Below, in pieces: positions 1-11,197 of a stretch of DNA of 64,000 nucleotides; the stretch's first letter is position 1, and each line of letters starts with the position of its first letter. Made by a program: the position numbers and the translations under genes. The stretch is from assembly GCF_000504245.1 (NCBI RefSeq), contig NZ_KI632509.1, positions 4,057,502-4,121,501 on the forward strand. The letters run 5' to 3'. The stretch is from Haloechinothrix halophila YIM 93223. Lineage in GTDB: Bacteria > Actinomycetota > Actinomycetes > Mycobacteriales > Pseudonocardiaceae. A model generated the notes under the pieces. The model ran no database searches. It had not been told where the DNA came from and saw nothing but the letters and a program-made list of their open reading frames with translations.

Positions 1-2131
<2,131 letters not shown>

Positions 2132-2137
2132 GCCCTA

Positions 2138-2143
2138 AGGGTA
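2138..2143 (-). promoter_or_regulatory. -10 box of a probable leaderless hisD promoter
   Basis: On the minus strand TACCCT lies 6 nt before the hisD ATG. That spacing puts transcription start at the start codon. It is one of several such TANNNT boxes in this window. Confidence 0.45.
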
Positions 2144-2185
2144 CGGGGCGCCCTGACAGGCATACTGCATGGCAGGAGGTGAGGT

Positions 2186-2992
2186 ATGCCCCACGTCGCA
2201 TTGTGTCAGGTGACGTCGACGCCGGATCCCGCCGAGAACCTGGAACTGGTGCGCTCTGGTGTCCAGCGGGCGGCGGACGCCGGGGCGTCCGTCGTGGTGT
2301 TCCCCGAAGCGACGATGGCCCGGTTCGGCACGCCGTTGCGCCCGCTCGCGGAGCCGCTGGACGGGCCATGGGCGTCTGAGGTGGCACGGATCGCCGAGCG
2401 CGCCGGGGTGCTGGTAGTCGCGGGCATGTTCACTCCGGCCGACGGAGACCGGGTGCACAACACACTGCTGATCACGGGTCGCGGCCACCACACCGGCTAC
2501 GACAAGATCCATCTGTACGACGCGTTCGGGTTCTTCGAGTCCCGCACCGTGGCCGCGGGTGAGAAGCTCGTGACCGTCACCGTCGACGACGTCACGCTCG
2601 GCGTCGCCACCTGCTACGACGTGCGGTTCCCCGCGCTGTTCCAGGAACTGTCGGATGCGGGCGCGTCGGTGGTGTTGCTGCCCGCGTCGTGGGGCGCTGG
2701 CGAAGGCAAGCGCGAGCAGTGGGAGCTGCTGGTGCGCGCCCGCGCGCTGGACTCGGGCTCCTGGGTGTTCGGCTGCGATCAGGCGGACCCGGTGGCGAGC
2801 GGCATCACGGACGAGGACGTGCGCCGTGCCCCCACGGGCATCGGCTTCTCGCTGGTGGCCGACCCATTCGGCCGCGTCCGCGCTGGGCTGGACGCCGGGC
2901 CGGAGACCCTGGTGATCTACGCCGACCCGGACCTGGCGGACAAGTCCCGCCGCGCCACCGGGGCGCTCGCCAACCGGCGGTCTGTCGGCTGA
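2186..2992 (+). CDS. Nitrilase-family carbon-nitrogen hydrolase
   Basis: Amidase of the nitrilase superfamily, 268 aa, which is the usual size for the amidase/omega-amidase-like branch. The catalytic triad is visible: Glu41 in VFPEAT, Lys107 in YDKIHLYD and Cys143 in ATCYDVRFP. The substrate cannot be named from sequence; relatives deaminate small omega-amides or repair metabolites such as deaminated glutathione. The start is supported by AGGAGGTGAG just before the ATG. It diverges from hisD across 54 bp and is not obviously part of either neighbouring pathway. Confidence 0.85.
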   Translation: MPHVALCQVTSTPDPAENLELVRSGVQRAADAGASVVVFPEATMARFGTPLRPLAEPLDGPWASEVARIAERAGVLVVAGMFTPADGDRVHNTLLITGRGHHTGYDKIHLYDAFGFFESRTVAAGEKLVTVTVDDVTLGVATCYDVRFPALFQELSDAGASVVLLPASWGAGEGKREQWELLVRARALDSGSWVFGCDQADPVASGITDEDVRRAPTGIGFSLVADPFGRVRAGLDAGPETLVIYADPDLADKSRRATGALANRRSVG

Positions 2993-3103
2993 ACCCGCAT
3001 ATCCCACCGTGCGGGTCTGCCGGATGCGGCAGTGCCGAAGGGAACATCCGCGGTGCGGCGCGGGTTGGCACTGGCGAGTCATGACCCACGACGAGGAGGA
3101 CGA

Positions 3104-3970
3104 GTGACCGACGCACGAACGACAGCACCAGGTGGGGTGTTCCAGCTTGGGGGTGACCTCCCGGTCCACCGTCTCGGCTACGGCGCCATGCAGATCACGG
3201 GGCCTGGTGTGTGGGGCGAGCCAGCGGACCCCGATGGCGCGATCGCGGTGCTGCGGCGCGCGGTGGAGCTTGGCGTGAACTTCATCGACACCGCGGACTC
3301 GTATGGGCCGTATGTCAGTGAGGACCTCATTCGCCAGGCGCTGTACCCCTACGCTGACGATCTCGTGATCGCCACGAAGGGCGGTCTGGTTCGGACCGGG
3401 CCGAGCGAGTGGGTTCCGGTGGGCCGTCCGGCCTACCTCAAGCAGGAGGTCGAGATGAGTCTGCGCCGTCTCGGCGTCGAACGCATCGACCTCTACCAGT
3501 TGCACAGGGTCGATCCTGAGGTTCCGCTCGCCGACCAGGTCGGCGCCCTCAAAGAGCTCAAGGACGCCGGCAAGATTCGCCACATCGGGTTGTCCGAGGT
3601 CGATGCCCAGCAGATCAAGGAAGCCTCGGTGGTGACCGAGATCGCGAGCGTGCAGAACCTCTTCAACCTCACCGACCGTCACCACGAGGATGTCGTCGAC
3701 GCGGCCACCGACATGGGCATCGCGTTCATCCCGTGGTTCCCCATCGCCACCGGGGAACTCGCACAACCAGGCAGCGTGCTGGAGACGGCAGCGCGCGAGC
3801 ACGACGCCACCCCGGCACAGCTGGCGCTGGCCTGGCTGCTGCGTCGCTCGCCGGTCATGCTGCCGATTCCGGGCACGAAGTCAGTGACACATCTCGAGGA
3901 GAACATCGCGGCCGCGGACCTCGACCTCACCGACGACGAATTCGCCTCGTTGTCCGCTCTGGGTGGCTGA
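3104..3970 (+). CDS. Aldo/keto reductase
   Basis: NADPH-dependent oxidoreductase of the aldo/keto reductase superfamily, 288 aa, cytosolic. The catalytic tetrad reads Asp62, Tyr67, Lys92 and His134 (in DTADSYGPY, ATKGG and YQLHRVDP). It resembles the pyridoxal-reductase-like or YdbC-like group that acts on small aldehydes, but the substrate is unknown. The GTG at 3104 is chosen because GAGGAGG lies 4-5 bases upstream; a longer reading from 3032 adds residues that do not look like this family. A strong hairpin follows directly after the stop. Confidence 0.85.
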   Translation: MTDARTTAPGGVFQLGGDLPVHRLGYGAMQITGPGVWGEPADPDGAIAVLRRAVELGVNFIDTADSYGPYVSEDLIRQALYPYADDLVIATKGGLVRTGPSEWVPVGRPAYLKQEVEMSLRRLGVERIDLYQLHRVDPEVPLADQVGALKELKDAGKIRHIGLSEVDAQQIKEASVVTEIASVQNLFNLTDRHHEDVVDAATDMGIAFIPWFPIATGELAQPGSVLETAAREHDATPAQLALAWLLRRSPVMLPIPGTKSVTHLEENIAAADLDLTDDEFASLSALGG

Positions 3971-3977
3971 GCGTCCG

Positions 3978-4011
3978 GACCGGCCGGGTGGGTCCGCCCA
4001 CCCGGCCGGTC
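3978..4011. terminator. Hairpin between convergent aldo/keto reductase and nadC
   Basis: Perfect 15-bp stem (GACCGGCCGGGTGGG) with a 4-nt TCCG loop, 7 bases after the aldo/keto reductase stop and about 70 bases past the nadC stop. It probably ends transcription from both sides. No U-tract is present, as is usual in this GC range. Confidence 0.7.
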
Positions 4012-4081
4012 GCGGTCGATCGGACCAACGCGCTGCTGACGCCACACCCGGACGCCGCCCGCAGCGCGGGACAGCGGAGAG

Positions 4082-4987
4082 CTAGCGCAGATCCATGCCG
4101 AGATCGAGTGCGGGCGATGAGTGGGTGAGCGCGCCGACGGCGAGATAGTCCACGCCGGTCTCCGCGTACGTCCTGGCGATGTCGAGACGCAGGCCGCCGG
4201 ATGCCTCCAGCCGGGTCTTCGGTGACACCGCGTCGCGCCGTCGTACGGCTGCAACGCAGTCCGACGGCGCGAAGTTGTCCAGCAGGACCTCGTCCGCGCC
4301 CGCCGCCAGCGCCTCGTCCAGCTGCACCAGGGTGTCGACCTCCACCTCGCACGCCAGCGCTGGCGTGCTCTCCCGCGCCGCCGCCAGCGCAGCGGACACC
4401 GACCCGGCCGCGACGACGTGGTTGTCCTTGATCAGCACCGCGTCACCGAGTCCCATCCGGTGATTGACCCCGCCTCCGGCGCGGACCGCGTACTTCTGCA
4501 GCAGCCGCAGGCCGGGCAACGTCTTGCGGGAGTCGCGGATAGCGCAGCCAGTGCCGTCGACGGCGGCGACCCACGCGGCGGTGGCCGTCGCGATGCCGGA
4601 CAGGTGGCACAGCAGGTTCAGCGCCGTGCGCTCGGCGGTGAGCAGACCTCGCACCGGCCCTCGCACCACCAGCGCTGGCTCACCCACCGCGAGCGACGCG
4701 CCGTCCGGCCGCATGTCGAGCAGCTCATAGTCCGCGCCGAGCACAGCGTCGAAGACCACCAGCGCCACCGGCGCGCCCGCGAGCACGCCGACAGCACGAG
4801 GCGTCACCTCGGCGACGGCACGCGCGCCGACGGGCACCGTGGCGTCCGTGGTGGCGTCAGGGCCGTACCGCAAGTCCTCGTCAAGCGCCGTCCGCACCAC
4901 GCGCAGCGCGTCATCGACGTCGAGTCCAGCGTCGGTGAGCAGGGTCGTGGTGCGGTCGGCCACGGCGTTCATCCGCATCCCACTCAC
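4082..4987 (-). CDS. nadC: Nicotinate-nucleotide pyrophosphorylase (carboxylating)
   Basis: Converts quinolinate and PRPP to nicotinate mononucleotide, the third step of de novo NAD synthesis. About 301 aa. Typical features are DEDLRYGPDATT near the N-terminus, RDSRKTLPGLR, KYAVRAGGGVNHRMGL, IKDNH, EVEVDTL, and the C-terminal VDYLAVGALTHS. The GTG at 4987 overlaps the nadB stop (GTGA); ATG codons at 4978 and 4972 are possible alternatives, since none has a clear ribosome binding site. Last gene of nadA-nadB-nadC and probably under NrtR control through the shared promoter. Confidence 0.95.
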   Translation of the reverse strand: MSGMRMNAVADRTTTLLTDAGLDVDDALRVVRTALDEDLRYGPDATTDATVPVGARAVAEVTPRAVGVLAGAPVALVVFDAVLGADYELLDMRPDGASLAVGEPALVVRGPVRGLLTAERTALNLLCHLSGIATATAAWVAAVDGTGCAIRDSRKTLPGLRLLQKYAVRAGGGVNHRMGLGDAVLIKDNHVVAAGSVSAALAAARESTPALACEVEVDTLVQLDEALAAGADEVLLDNFAPSDCVAAVRRRDAVSPKTRLEASGGLRLDIARTYAETGVDYLAVGALTHSSPALDLGMDLR

Positions 4988-6633
4988 GCCGCGCCACTCG
5001 CGAGCGCGGGCGCCAGCACCGCCGGAGCACCGCTGGCGTCGAGCCGCACGCGCAGGCTCCGTTGCCACTGGACGTCGTCCCGCTCGGCGAAGTCGGTGCG
5101 CACGTGGCATCCCCGCGACTCGGTGCGTTCGGCCGCCGCGACGAGCAGCGCGTCCGCGAGCAGCGTCAGCGCGGCGTCCTCGACGGCGCGGTGACTGTCC
5201 AGCACTCGCTCCCGGCGGGCCGCGGCGATCCGGGTGGCCGCCCCGGACAGCCCCTCGGCGTCCCTGCCGATGGCGGCATGGCGACTCATCAGCCGCTGCA
5301 CCAGCCCCCGGTCCGCGATCGGCGCGGACACCGCGGCGTCCCCGGGCGTGGCGCGGGTCAGCGGAGCCAGTTCTCCCGCCGCGAGATCCATCGCCACGGC
5401 TTCAGCCGCCCGCTCCCCCACGACGAGGCCCTCGAGCAGGCTGTTGGATGCCAACCGGTTCGCGCCGTGCAGGCCGGTGCGCGCGACCTCCCCCGCCGCG
5501 TACAACCCGGGCACCCCGGTGCGTCCTTCGGGTGACGTCGCGACGCCGCCGCAGGCGAAGTGCGCGGCGGGCGTCACCGGAATGGGCTCCCGCGCCGGAT
5601 CGACACCCACCCGCGCGCACGCCGCGTGCACGGTGGGAAACCGCCGCGCGAAGCCGTCGATACCAGTGGCGTCCAGGTACACGTGGTCGACGCCCGCAGC
5701 GGCCGTCCAGCGGGTGATCGCGGCGGAGACGACGTCACGCGGCGCGAGGTCACCCAGCGGATGCACGCCAGCCATCACGCGCTGACCAGCGGCGTCAACG
5801 AGCACCGCGCCCTCGCCGCGCACCGCTTCGGTCACCAGCGGGCACCGGCCCCGCGCGCCCTTCGTGTACAGCACGGTCGGGTGGAACTGCACGAACTCCA
5901 GGTCAGCCGCCGCCGCGCCCGCTCGCAGCGCGAGCGCGAGCCCGTCGCCGGTGGCGATCTCCGGGTTGGACGTCGCTTGGTAGAGCTGTCCGAACCCGCC
6001 GGTGGCCAGCAGCACCGCCCTGGCACGCACCACGCCGGGTGTGCCATCTGGGTCGAGCAACACCAGCCCACCGACACAACCGGTCGGCGTGCGCAGCGTG
6101 TCCACCGCGATGTGGCGTTCCAGCACGGGCACGCGCTGCCTGCTGACGCCGGCGGCGAGCGCGCGCTCCACCTCGGCGCCGGTCGCGTCACCACCAGCGT
6201 GGATCACCCGGAACGCGCTGTGCCCACCCTCGCGGGTGCGGGCCAAGCTGCCGTCGGCGGCGCGGTCGAACACGGTGCCGCGCGCCCGCAACCGGGCGAC
6301 GGCGGCGGGTCCGCCCGCGACGATGGAGCCGACGACGTCCTCCTCGCACAGCCCGCCGCCTGCCGCGAGGGTGTCCGCGACGTGGTCCGCGACGGAGTCA
6401 CCGGTGGCCAGGTCCACCACCGCGACGCCGCCTTGCGCCCAGCGGGTGTTGCTGTCGGTGATGGCGGCCTTGGTCACCACGAGCACGGACAGTCCGAGCT
6501 CGCGGCCGCACAACGCGGCGGTCAGGCCGGCGACACCAGTGCCGACGACGACCAGATCGGCCGTCGCCTCCCACGTCGGCGACAGCGAAGTTTTCGCCTC
6601 TGGGGCACCAACTCCGTCACCGAGCGTGGTCAT
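4984..6633 (-). CDS. nadB: L-aspartate oxidase
   Basis: FAD enzyme that oxidises L-aspartate to iminoaspartate for NadA. 549 aa. The N-terminal dinucleotide-binding motif [12 protein letters not shown] is clear, followed by NTRWAQGG, the fumarate-reductase-like HPTVLY segment, the AAHFACGGV region and [13 protein letters not shown] near the end of the FAD domain. The ATG at 6633 overlaps the nadA stop (ATGA) and the stop overlaps nadC, so nadA, nadB and nadC are tightly coupled. The open frame runs further upstream into nadA, but those residues are a shadow. Confidence 0.95.
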   Translation of the reverse strand: MTTLGDGVGAPEAKTSLSPTWEATADLVVVGTGVAGLTAALCGRELGLSVLVVTKAAITDSNTRWAQGGVAVVDLATGDSVADHVADTLAAGGGLCEEDVVGSIVAGGPAAVARLRARGTVFDRAADGSLARTREGGHSAFRVIHAGGDATGAEVERALAAGVSRQRVPVLERHIAVDTLRTPTGCVGGLVLLDPDGTPGVVRARAVLLATGGFGQLYQATSNPEIATGDGLALALRAGAAAADLEFVQFHPTVLYTKGARGRCPLVTEAVRGEGAVLVDAAGQRVMAGVHPLGDLAPRDVVSAAITRWTAAAGVDHVYLDATGIDGFARRFPTVHAACARVGVDPAREPIPVTPAAHFACGGVATSPEGRTGVPGLYAAGEVARTGLHGANRLASNSLLEGLVVGERAAEAVAMDLAAGELAPLTRATPGDAAVSAPIADRGLVQRLMSRHAAIGRDAEGLSGAATRIAAARRERVLDSHRAVEDAALTLLADALLVAAAERTESRGCHVRTDFAERDDVQWQRSLRVRLDASGAPAVLAPALASGAA

Positions 6634-7649
6634 TCGCCACCGCCAGGCTGACCGATCGCGATCATCCGCTCCACCGAGGCGCGGGCGCGCCGCGCGGTCT
6701 CGAGGTCGACGTGCACCTCGTCCACACCCTCGCGCAGCGACCGCAGCAGCGCTGCCGGGGTGATCATCTTCATGTACCGGCAGGACGCCCTGTCGTTCAC
6801 GGCGGCGAAGTCGATCTCCGGTGCGGCCTTGCGCAGCTGGTGCAGCATGCCGATCTCGGTCGCGACCAGCACCGAACTCGCGTTGGTTGACCGTGCCTGC
6901 TTCACCATGTCTCCCGTGGAGAGGATCTTGACCTTCTCGGCGGGCACCGTGCCCTCGCCTGCCAGGTAGAGGGCGGAGGTGGCACAGCCGCACTCGGGGT
7001 GGATGAACAGGTCGGCGTCCGGGTTCGCCGCGGCGCGCTCGGCCAGTTCGGGGCCGTTGATACCGGCGTGCACGTGGCACTCGCCCGCCCAGATATGCAG
7101 GTTCTCGCGGCCGGTCTCCCGCTTGACGTGCGCGCCGAGGAACTGGTCCGGCGCGAACAGAACGTCCTGGTCAGCGGGGATGGATGCCACCACGTCGACC
7201 GCGTTGGACGAGGTGCAGCAGATGTCGGTCTCCGCCTTCACGTCGGCCGTGGTGTTCACATAGGACACGACGACGGCACCGGGGTGCTGGGACTTCCACT
7301 CCCGCAACTGCTCGGCGGTCAGCGAGTCGGCCAGCGAGCAGCCCGCGCGCTCGTCCGGGATCAGCACGGTCTTGTCCGGGCTGAGGATCTTGGCGGTCTC
7401 GGCCATGAAGTGCACGCCGCAGAACACGATCGTCGACGCTTCCGACTCGGCGGCGATCCGGGACAGCGCGAGCGAGTCGCCGGTGTGGTCGGCGATCTCC
7501 TGGATCTCTGGCAGCTGGTAGTTGTGCGCGAGCAGCACGGCGTCTCGTTTCCGAGCGAGGCGGCGCACCTCGTCCGCCCATGCCGCGTCCGCGTCGACGC
7601 CACCGTACGGCGTGAGGTCAGGGGCCGTATCCGTCAGCGTCTCGGTCAT
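6630..7649 (-). CDS. nadA: Quinolinate synthase
   Basis: Iron-sulfur enzyme that condenses iminoaspartate with dihydroxyacetone phosphate to quinolinate. 339 aa, close to the mycobacterial protein. The three cysteines for the 4Fe-4S cluster are seen in [20 protein letters not shown] and PECGCATSA. The ATG at 7649 has GGGAG 5 bases upstream; an in-frame ATG at 7712 would lie at or before the likely transcription start and inside the -10 region, so it is disfavoured. First gene of the NAD operon, divergent from nrtR, with the palindromic operator in between. Confidence 0.95.
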   Translation of the reverse strand: MTETLTDTAPDLTPYGGVDADAAWADEVRRLARKRDAVLLAHNYQLPEIQEIADHTGDSLALSRIAAESEASTIVFCGVHFMAETAKILSPDKTVLIPDERAGCSLADSLTAEQLREWKSQHPGAVVVSYVNTTADVKAETDICCTSSNAVDVVASIPADQDVLFAPDQFLGAHVKRETGRENLHIWAGECHVHAGINGPELAERAAANPDADLFIHPECGCATSALYLAGEGTVPAEKVKILSTGDMVKQARSTNASSVLVATEIGMLHQLRKAAPEIDFAAVNDRASCRYMKMITPAALLRSLREGVDEVHVDLETARRARASVERMIAIGQPGGGE

Positions 7650-7677
7650 GACTACTCCCTGTGTTGCGTCAGCCTCG

Positions 7678-7700
7678 GTTTTCGCCTTAGGATCGAAAAC
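7678..7700. promoter_or_regulatory. Candidate NrtR operator
   Basis: Perfect inverted repeat GTTTTCG, nine bases, CGAAAAC in the gap between nadA and nrtR. TAGGAT at 7688-7693 inside the spacer is a good -10 for leaderless nrtR, and the palindrome lies just downstream of the nadA -10, so one bound dimer could block both promoters. NrtR proteins are known to repress nad genes in many bacteria; the assignment of this exact site is inference from position and symmetry. Confidence 0.75.
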
Positions 7701-8399
7701 GTGCACAGTCATATTAACACCCGAGCTCCCCTCGCACACGAGGTTCTGTGCGCGGTACTGCACGTGCGATCGAACACACTTCGGGTGCTGCTGTGGCAGC
7801 GCGCCCTCGATCCGCACATCGGGCGCTGGTCGTTACCCGGCGGTAGGCTGCGCGCCGACGAGGACGTCGAAACCTCCATTCGCAGGCAGCTGGCGGAGAA
7901 GGTCGACATCCGCGAACTGCGCCACGTCGAGCAGCTCGCGGTGTTCAGCGCGCCGGACCGGGTGCCTGGTCCGCGCGTGGTGGCCACGGCCTTCCTCGGG
8001 CTGGTGCCCAGCGACGCCGACCCCGTCGTTCCGGAAGACACCGCGTGGCACGACGTCGACGACTTGCCTCGCACCGCATTCGACCACGAGGCGATCGTGC
8101 TGCGCGCCCGCGACCGGCTGCGCTCGAAGCTCAGCTACACCAACATCGGCTTCGCGTTGGCGCCGGATGAGTTCACTCTCTCCGCGCTGCGCGACATTTA
8201 CTCCGCCGCGCTCGACCACAAGGTCTCGGCGACCAACCTGCAGCGGGTGCTCTCCCGCAGGGGCGTGCTCAAGCCGACCGGTACCACCGCCCCACCGGGC
8301 CGATCGGGCGGGCGCCCAGCCGCGCTCTACACCTTCACCGACACCACGATGCAGGTGACCGACCCGTTCGCGGTACTCCGTCCGCCCGGGGCACGGTGA
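7701..8399 (+). CDS. nrtR: Nudix-related transcriptional regulator of NAD synthesis
   Basis: Repressor-type protein with an N-terminal Nudix fold (about residues 10-140) and a C-terminal winged-helix DNA-binding region (about 150-225). 232 aa. The Nudix box is degenerate: after GGRLRADED the expected REUXEE core reads RQLAEK, so pyrophosphohydrolase activity is probably weak or lost. NrtR proteins sense ADP-ribose or other NAD-related ligands. It is divergent from nadA, exactly as its mycobacterial counterpart. The GTG at 7701 has no ribosome binding site but has TAGGAT seven bases upstream, which suggests leaderless mRNA and autoregulation through the overlapping palindrome. Confidence 0.88.
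   Translation: MHSHINTRAPLAHEVLCAVLHVRSNTLRVLLWQRALDPHIGRWSLPGGRLRADEDVETSIRRQLAEKVDIRELRHVEQLAVFSAPDRVPGPRVVATAFLGLVPSDADPVVPEDTAWHDVDDLPRTAFDHEAIVLRARDRLRSKLSYTNIGFALAPDEFTLSALRDIYSAALDHKVSATNLQRVLSRRGVLKPTGTTAPPGRSGGRPAALYTFTDTTMQVTDPFAVLRPPGAR
7711..7716 (-). promoter_or_regulatory. -10 box of the nadABC promoter
   Basis: TAATAT on the minus strand, an unusually A+T-rich hexamer for this sequence. Transcription would begin near 7704, directly before the 7678-7700 palindrome and about 55 nt ahead of the nadA ATG. Confidence 0.5.
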
Positions 8400-8440
8400 G
8401 GAACGGGGAACACGCCGTCAGGAACGGGGAACACGACCAC
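8400..8440 (+). repeat. 21-nt-period intergenic repeat, copy A (about 2 units)
   Basis: Two consecutive units of AGGAACGGGGAACACGCCGTC type begin one base after the nrtR stop. Same 21-nt period and core (ACACG, then CGTC, then GGAACG) as the repeats at 30890, 33024, 36696, 38458 and 40426. Confidence 0.7.
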
Positions 8441-8468
8441 CCAGCGAACCTACCGGATCCGACGTAGC

Positions 8469-9194
8469 GTGATGCGCGTGCCCGCCGACAGTCCTTCCGA
8501 TCGGTCCCGGGAACAGCTACCGCTGTTTCCGCTGCACACGGTCCTGCTGCCCGGCGTGCACCTGCCGCTGCACGTCTTCGAACCCCGCTACCGACAACTC
8601 GTCGATGACGTAGTGCACGGCGTCGTCCCTGACCGCGAGTTCGGCGTCATCGCGATCCGCAACGCCCTGGTGAGCGACGTCGACCGCGTCGGACAGCTGC
8701 ACCCCGTCGGGTGCACCGCGCGGCTACGCGAGGTCAGCGCCACCAGCAGCGGCGGGTTCGACATCGTTACCACCGGCTCACGCCGTTTCCTGCTGCACGA
8801 GCTGACACCGAGCGACACCCCATACTTGATGGGCGAGGTCGAGTGGCTGCGGGACGAACCCACGCTCGACCACGACGGCACCACGGCACAGACGCTGGCC
8901 GAGGCGGCACGGACCGCGCACGAGCGCTACTGCGACGCCGCCTGGCACGATGACGACTGGTCGGCGCCCTCGACGTCGACCGACGTGGCAGACCTCGCGT
9001 ATCTGCTCGCGGCGGACTGCCTGCTCCCGCTGGCGGAACAACAGGCACTGCTCCGCCAGACCGACCCGCTACACCGGCTGCGACTCGTCACCGCGTTGCT
9101 CTCCAGGGAAGCGGGGTTCGTCTCCGCGCTGCGCGCCGTTCCGGTGCCGCACGAGCAGCTGGACGACATCTCAGCGGCCGCCAAATTGAACTGA
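8469..9194 (+). CDS. Lon substrate-binding (LON N-terminal) domain protein
   Basis: 241-residue protein that consists of a LON_substr_bdg domain only: it opens with LPLFPLHTVLLPG and LHVFEPRYRQLVDD, continues with FGVIAI and VGCTARL, and has no ATPase or Ser-Lys protease domain. Such stand-alone domains resemble the N-terminus of Lon protease and occur widely in actinobacteria; their role is not known from sequence, and links to cereblon-like substrate recognition are speculative. GTG at 8469 and ATG at 8472 are equivalent start choices. It follows nrtR after 69 bp that hold a repeat, so it may be transcribed separately. Confidence 0.8.
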   Translation: MMRVPADSPSDRSREQLPLFPLHTVLLPGVHLPLHVFEPRYRQLVDDVVHGVVPDREFGVIAIRNALVSDVDRVGQLHPVGCTARLREVSATSSGGFDIVTTGSRRFLLHELTPSDTPYLMGEVEWLRDEPTLDHDGTTAQTLAEAARTAHERYCDAAWHDDDWSAPSTSTDVADLAYLLAADCLLPLAEQQALLRQTDPLHRLRLVTALLSREAGFVSALRAVPVPHEQLDDISAAAKLN

Positions 9195-9258
9195 GGCTGG
9201 CCTGACCTCGCCCACAGCTTCTGTAGCGGCTCAGACGAACACGACGTACCGCGACACC

Positions 9259-10320
9259 TCAGTCGGTGGGCTCACCGGAGGCTGCCGACTGACTCTCCGA
9301 TGCCGACCCTCGGTTGCTGAACTTGTCGCGCACTTTTCCCGCGACATCGGTGACCGCGGTGCCGACATCGGCGAACACCTTCGTCAGCGGGTCCGCCGAC
9401 TCGGACCACGACGTCTGGTACGAGCGCGCCGCGGCCTTGATGTCGTCTCGCCATGCCGAGTGGGGCTCGTCGTCGTCCCTGCGCGGGTACTCTCCTGCCA
9501 GCATCGCCCGATACTCGTCCGAGCCCGCCCACTTCTGCAGCTCGGCAGCACGCACCACGGCCAATGGGTGTGCCATGCTCTCCAGGCTGCGTAGCTTCAG
9601 CAGACTGTCGCGCAGGTCGTCGACTCCCTCGTATTCCTCGGCTTGCCGCAGGAAGGATGGGATGTCGATCGTGTCGGGGTCGATCCCACCCGCGAGCTGG
9701 ATGTGCAACCGCAGCGCCGCGGCGGGATTCTGGCCGCACAGCAGACCCGCTCGGTCGCACGACAGCTCCGCTTTGCGGAACCACTCGTGCAGCGCGGCCA
9801 GTACCGCGCGCAGGCCGATACCGCTGATGGGATTCCATGACAGGCTGCGTTGCAGCTCCACCAAGTGAATCATCATCGTCCGGTACACCGCGTGGCCGGA
9901 CAGCACGTGGCCCATCTCGTGCCCGATGGCGAACCGCAGCCCCTCGGCGTCGGCCATCTCGACCAAGCCCGTCGTGAGCACGATGAACGGTTCTTCCAGG
10001 CCAATCGTGTACGCGTTCGGGTTGGGATCGCGCATGACGTACACCGTGGGCACGGTGGGCAGGTCGAGCGTGGCGGCACACTCGTTGCGCAGCCGGTCAA
10101 GCTCGGGGTACTGCTCGGGGCCGACGCGGATCGTCGAGGAGAGCGCGCTCAACCGTAGGCCCCGCTCAGTGAAGAACCCGAACAATGCCTTGAGCACCTG
10201 GGCGAAGCCAGGCACCGTCCGCAGGGTCGCCAGCGCTCCCCTGTCGACCGGATGCTCGTACGCCCGTGAGCTGATGCCGGGAAAGCTCACCCGCTCGACT
10301 CGCCGCACGTCCTCGTTCAC
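9259..10320 (-). CDS. M48-family zinc metalloprotease, apparently soluble
   Basis: Peptidase related to HtpX/M48, 353 aa. The zinc motif reads HEMGH in AIGHEMGHVLSGH, and the third ligand is probably the glutamate in KAELSCDRAGLL, which has the ExxxD pattern of this family. The N-terminal part contains PNAYTIGLEEPFIVLTTGL, also typical. No strong membrane segment is seen, unlike HtpX, and the C-terminal third is hydrophilic. The GTG at 10320 is preferred because GAGAGGGG lies about 5 bases upstream. It ends the bioA-bioD-bioB-bsaP-DUF2567 gene string and may be cotranscribed; a link to biotin is not implied. Confidence 0.82.
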   Translation of the reverse strand: MNEDVRRVERVSFPGISSRAYEHPVDRGALATLRTVPGFAQVLKALFGFFTERGLRLSALSSTIRVGPEQYPELDRLRNECAATLDLPTVPTVYVMRDPNPNAYTIGLEEPFIVLTTGLVEMADAEGLRFAIGHEMGHVLSGHAVYRTMMIHLVELQRSLSWNPISGIGLRAVLAALHEWFRKAELSCDRAGLLCGQNPAAALRLHIQLAGGIDPDTIDIPSFLRQAEEYEGVDDLRDSLLKLRSLESMAHPLAVVRAAELQKWAGSDEYRAMLAGEYPRRDDDEPHSAWRDDIKAAARSYQTSWSESADPLTKVFADVGTAVTDVAGKVRDKFSNRGSASESQSAASGEPTD

Positions 10321-10358
10321 GATCGCCCCTCTCACTCGTCGTCCCCCATCAGACGCGG

Positions 10359-10895
10359 CTACGCCAGCCGACGTCCCAGGTCGTCCTCACCATTCCAGGC
10401 GGCGAGCAGTGCGTACACCAGCGCCACCGCGAGCGGCTGCACGATGATCACCCACTGCGAGCTGATCTCAGGGGCGAGCGTGATGACGTCGCCGATCTCG
10501 GGCCGCCCGCTGATCGCGTACTCGTCGCCGAGGAACGCGGTACCCATGAGCGTCCCGAGCCAGCCGGACAGCAACGAGCCCGCGACGGCGGCCAGCATGA
10601 CGACCGGTCCCCGCCGTTCCCGCAGCAGCCACGTCAGCGCGCCGAGGAACAGCCCTGCCCCGAGCAGCAGCAACGCGAAGATCACCAGCGCGTCGAAGGA
10701 GTGCCAGCTTTCCAGGTCTATCGGGGTGGGCGTGCCGTCGCGGGTGATGACGGCTTGCTGCGGCGGCGCGAGGCGCGCCCACAACCAGCCGATCGGGATG
10801 CCCGCCATGCCGATCGTCGAGGCCACCGTCACCGAGGGCAACAGGTCGGCCTTGACGACGACCTTAGGGCGCTCGCGCTGGATCGGCAGGACCAC
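10359..10895 (-). CDS. DUF2567-like membrane protein
   Basis: Predicted membrane protein of about 178 aa with roughly four hydrophobic segments: one near the N-terminus (SVTVASTIGMAGIPIGWLW), two in the middle (ALVIFALLLLGAGLFLGAL and VVMLAAVAGSLLSGWLG) and one near the end (WVIIVQPLAVALVYALL). By position it matches Rv1591, which lies next to the bsaP-bioB genes of mycobacteria and belongs to DUF2567. Function unknown. The GTG at 10895 is chosen because AAGGAGG stands 5 bases before it; an upstream ATG at 10958 has no ribosome binding site. Confidence 0.72.
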   Translation of the reverse strand: MVLPIQRERPKVVVKADLLPSVTVASTIGMAGIPIGWLWARLAPPQQAVITRDGTPTPIDLESWHSFDALVIFALLLLGAGLFLGALTWLLRERRGPVVMLAAVAGSLLSGWLGTLMGTAFLGDEYAISGRPEIGDVITLAPEISSQWVIIVQPLAVALVYALLAAWNGEDDLGRRLA

Positions 10896-10974
10896 GCGGG
10901 CCTCCTTGCACTCACGACGGGAATCGGTGGCTGGGTGACGACGTCGAGAGGACGACATCGGCTACCCAAGCAGG

Positions 10975-11187
10975 CTAGCGTGCCGTCGCCGGATCCTCAC
11001 AGGAGGTCGTCTCGCCATGTCGGCTGCACCGTGCCGTCCACCCGCTCGGCGTAATCTGCACGATCATCCGGCGGGCGCACTGCGCACAGAAGCGCGGCGG
11101 TTCGAGCGTGCTCTGCGGGGTGGCGCACCGCGCGTGGTCGGCGTCCGCGACACCTTTGCCGCAGTGCACGCAATACAGCGCTGTCAT
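10975..11187 (-). CDS. bsaP: Biotin synthase auxiliary protein (BsaP-like), cysteine-rich
   Basis: Small 70-aa protein 10 bp downstream of bioB. It contains seven cysteines: Cys6 and Cys9 (CVHC), Cys21, Cys34 and Cys37 (CAQC), Cys54 and Cys63, a layout that could hold a metal or iron-sulfur cluster. Its position and size match Rv1590 of M. tuberculosis, whose family was recently reported to be needed by mycobacterial biotin synthase for turnover. The name here rests on synteny, size and cysteine pattern. It probably supports BioB by supplying or rebuilding a cluster. No ribosome binding site is visible, so translation may be coupled to bioB. Confidence 0.78.
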   Translation of the reverse strand: MTALYCVHCGKGVADADHARCATPQSTLEPPRFCAQCARRMIVQITPSGWTARCSRHGETTSCEDPATAR

Positions 11188-11197
11188 GTTTAAGAGC

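Noticed and set aside
2135-3802. 555-codon minus-strand frame opposite the amidase and aldo/keto reductase
   Set aside because: The opposite strand encodes two proteins with intact catalytic residues; this frame shows none.
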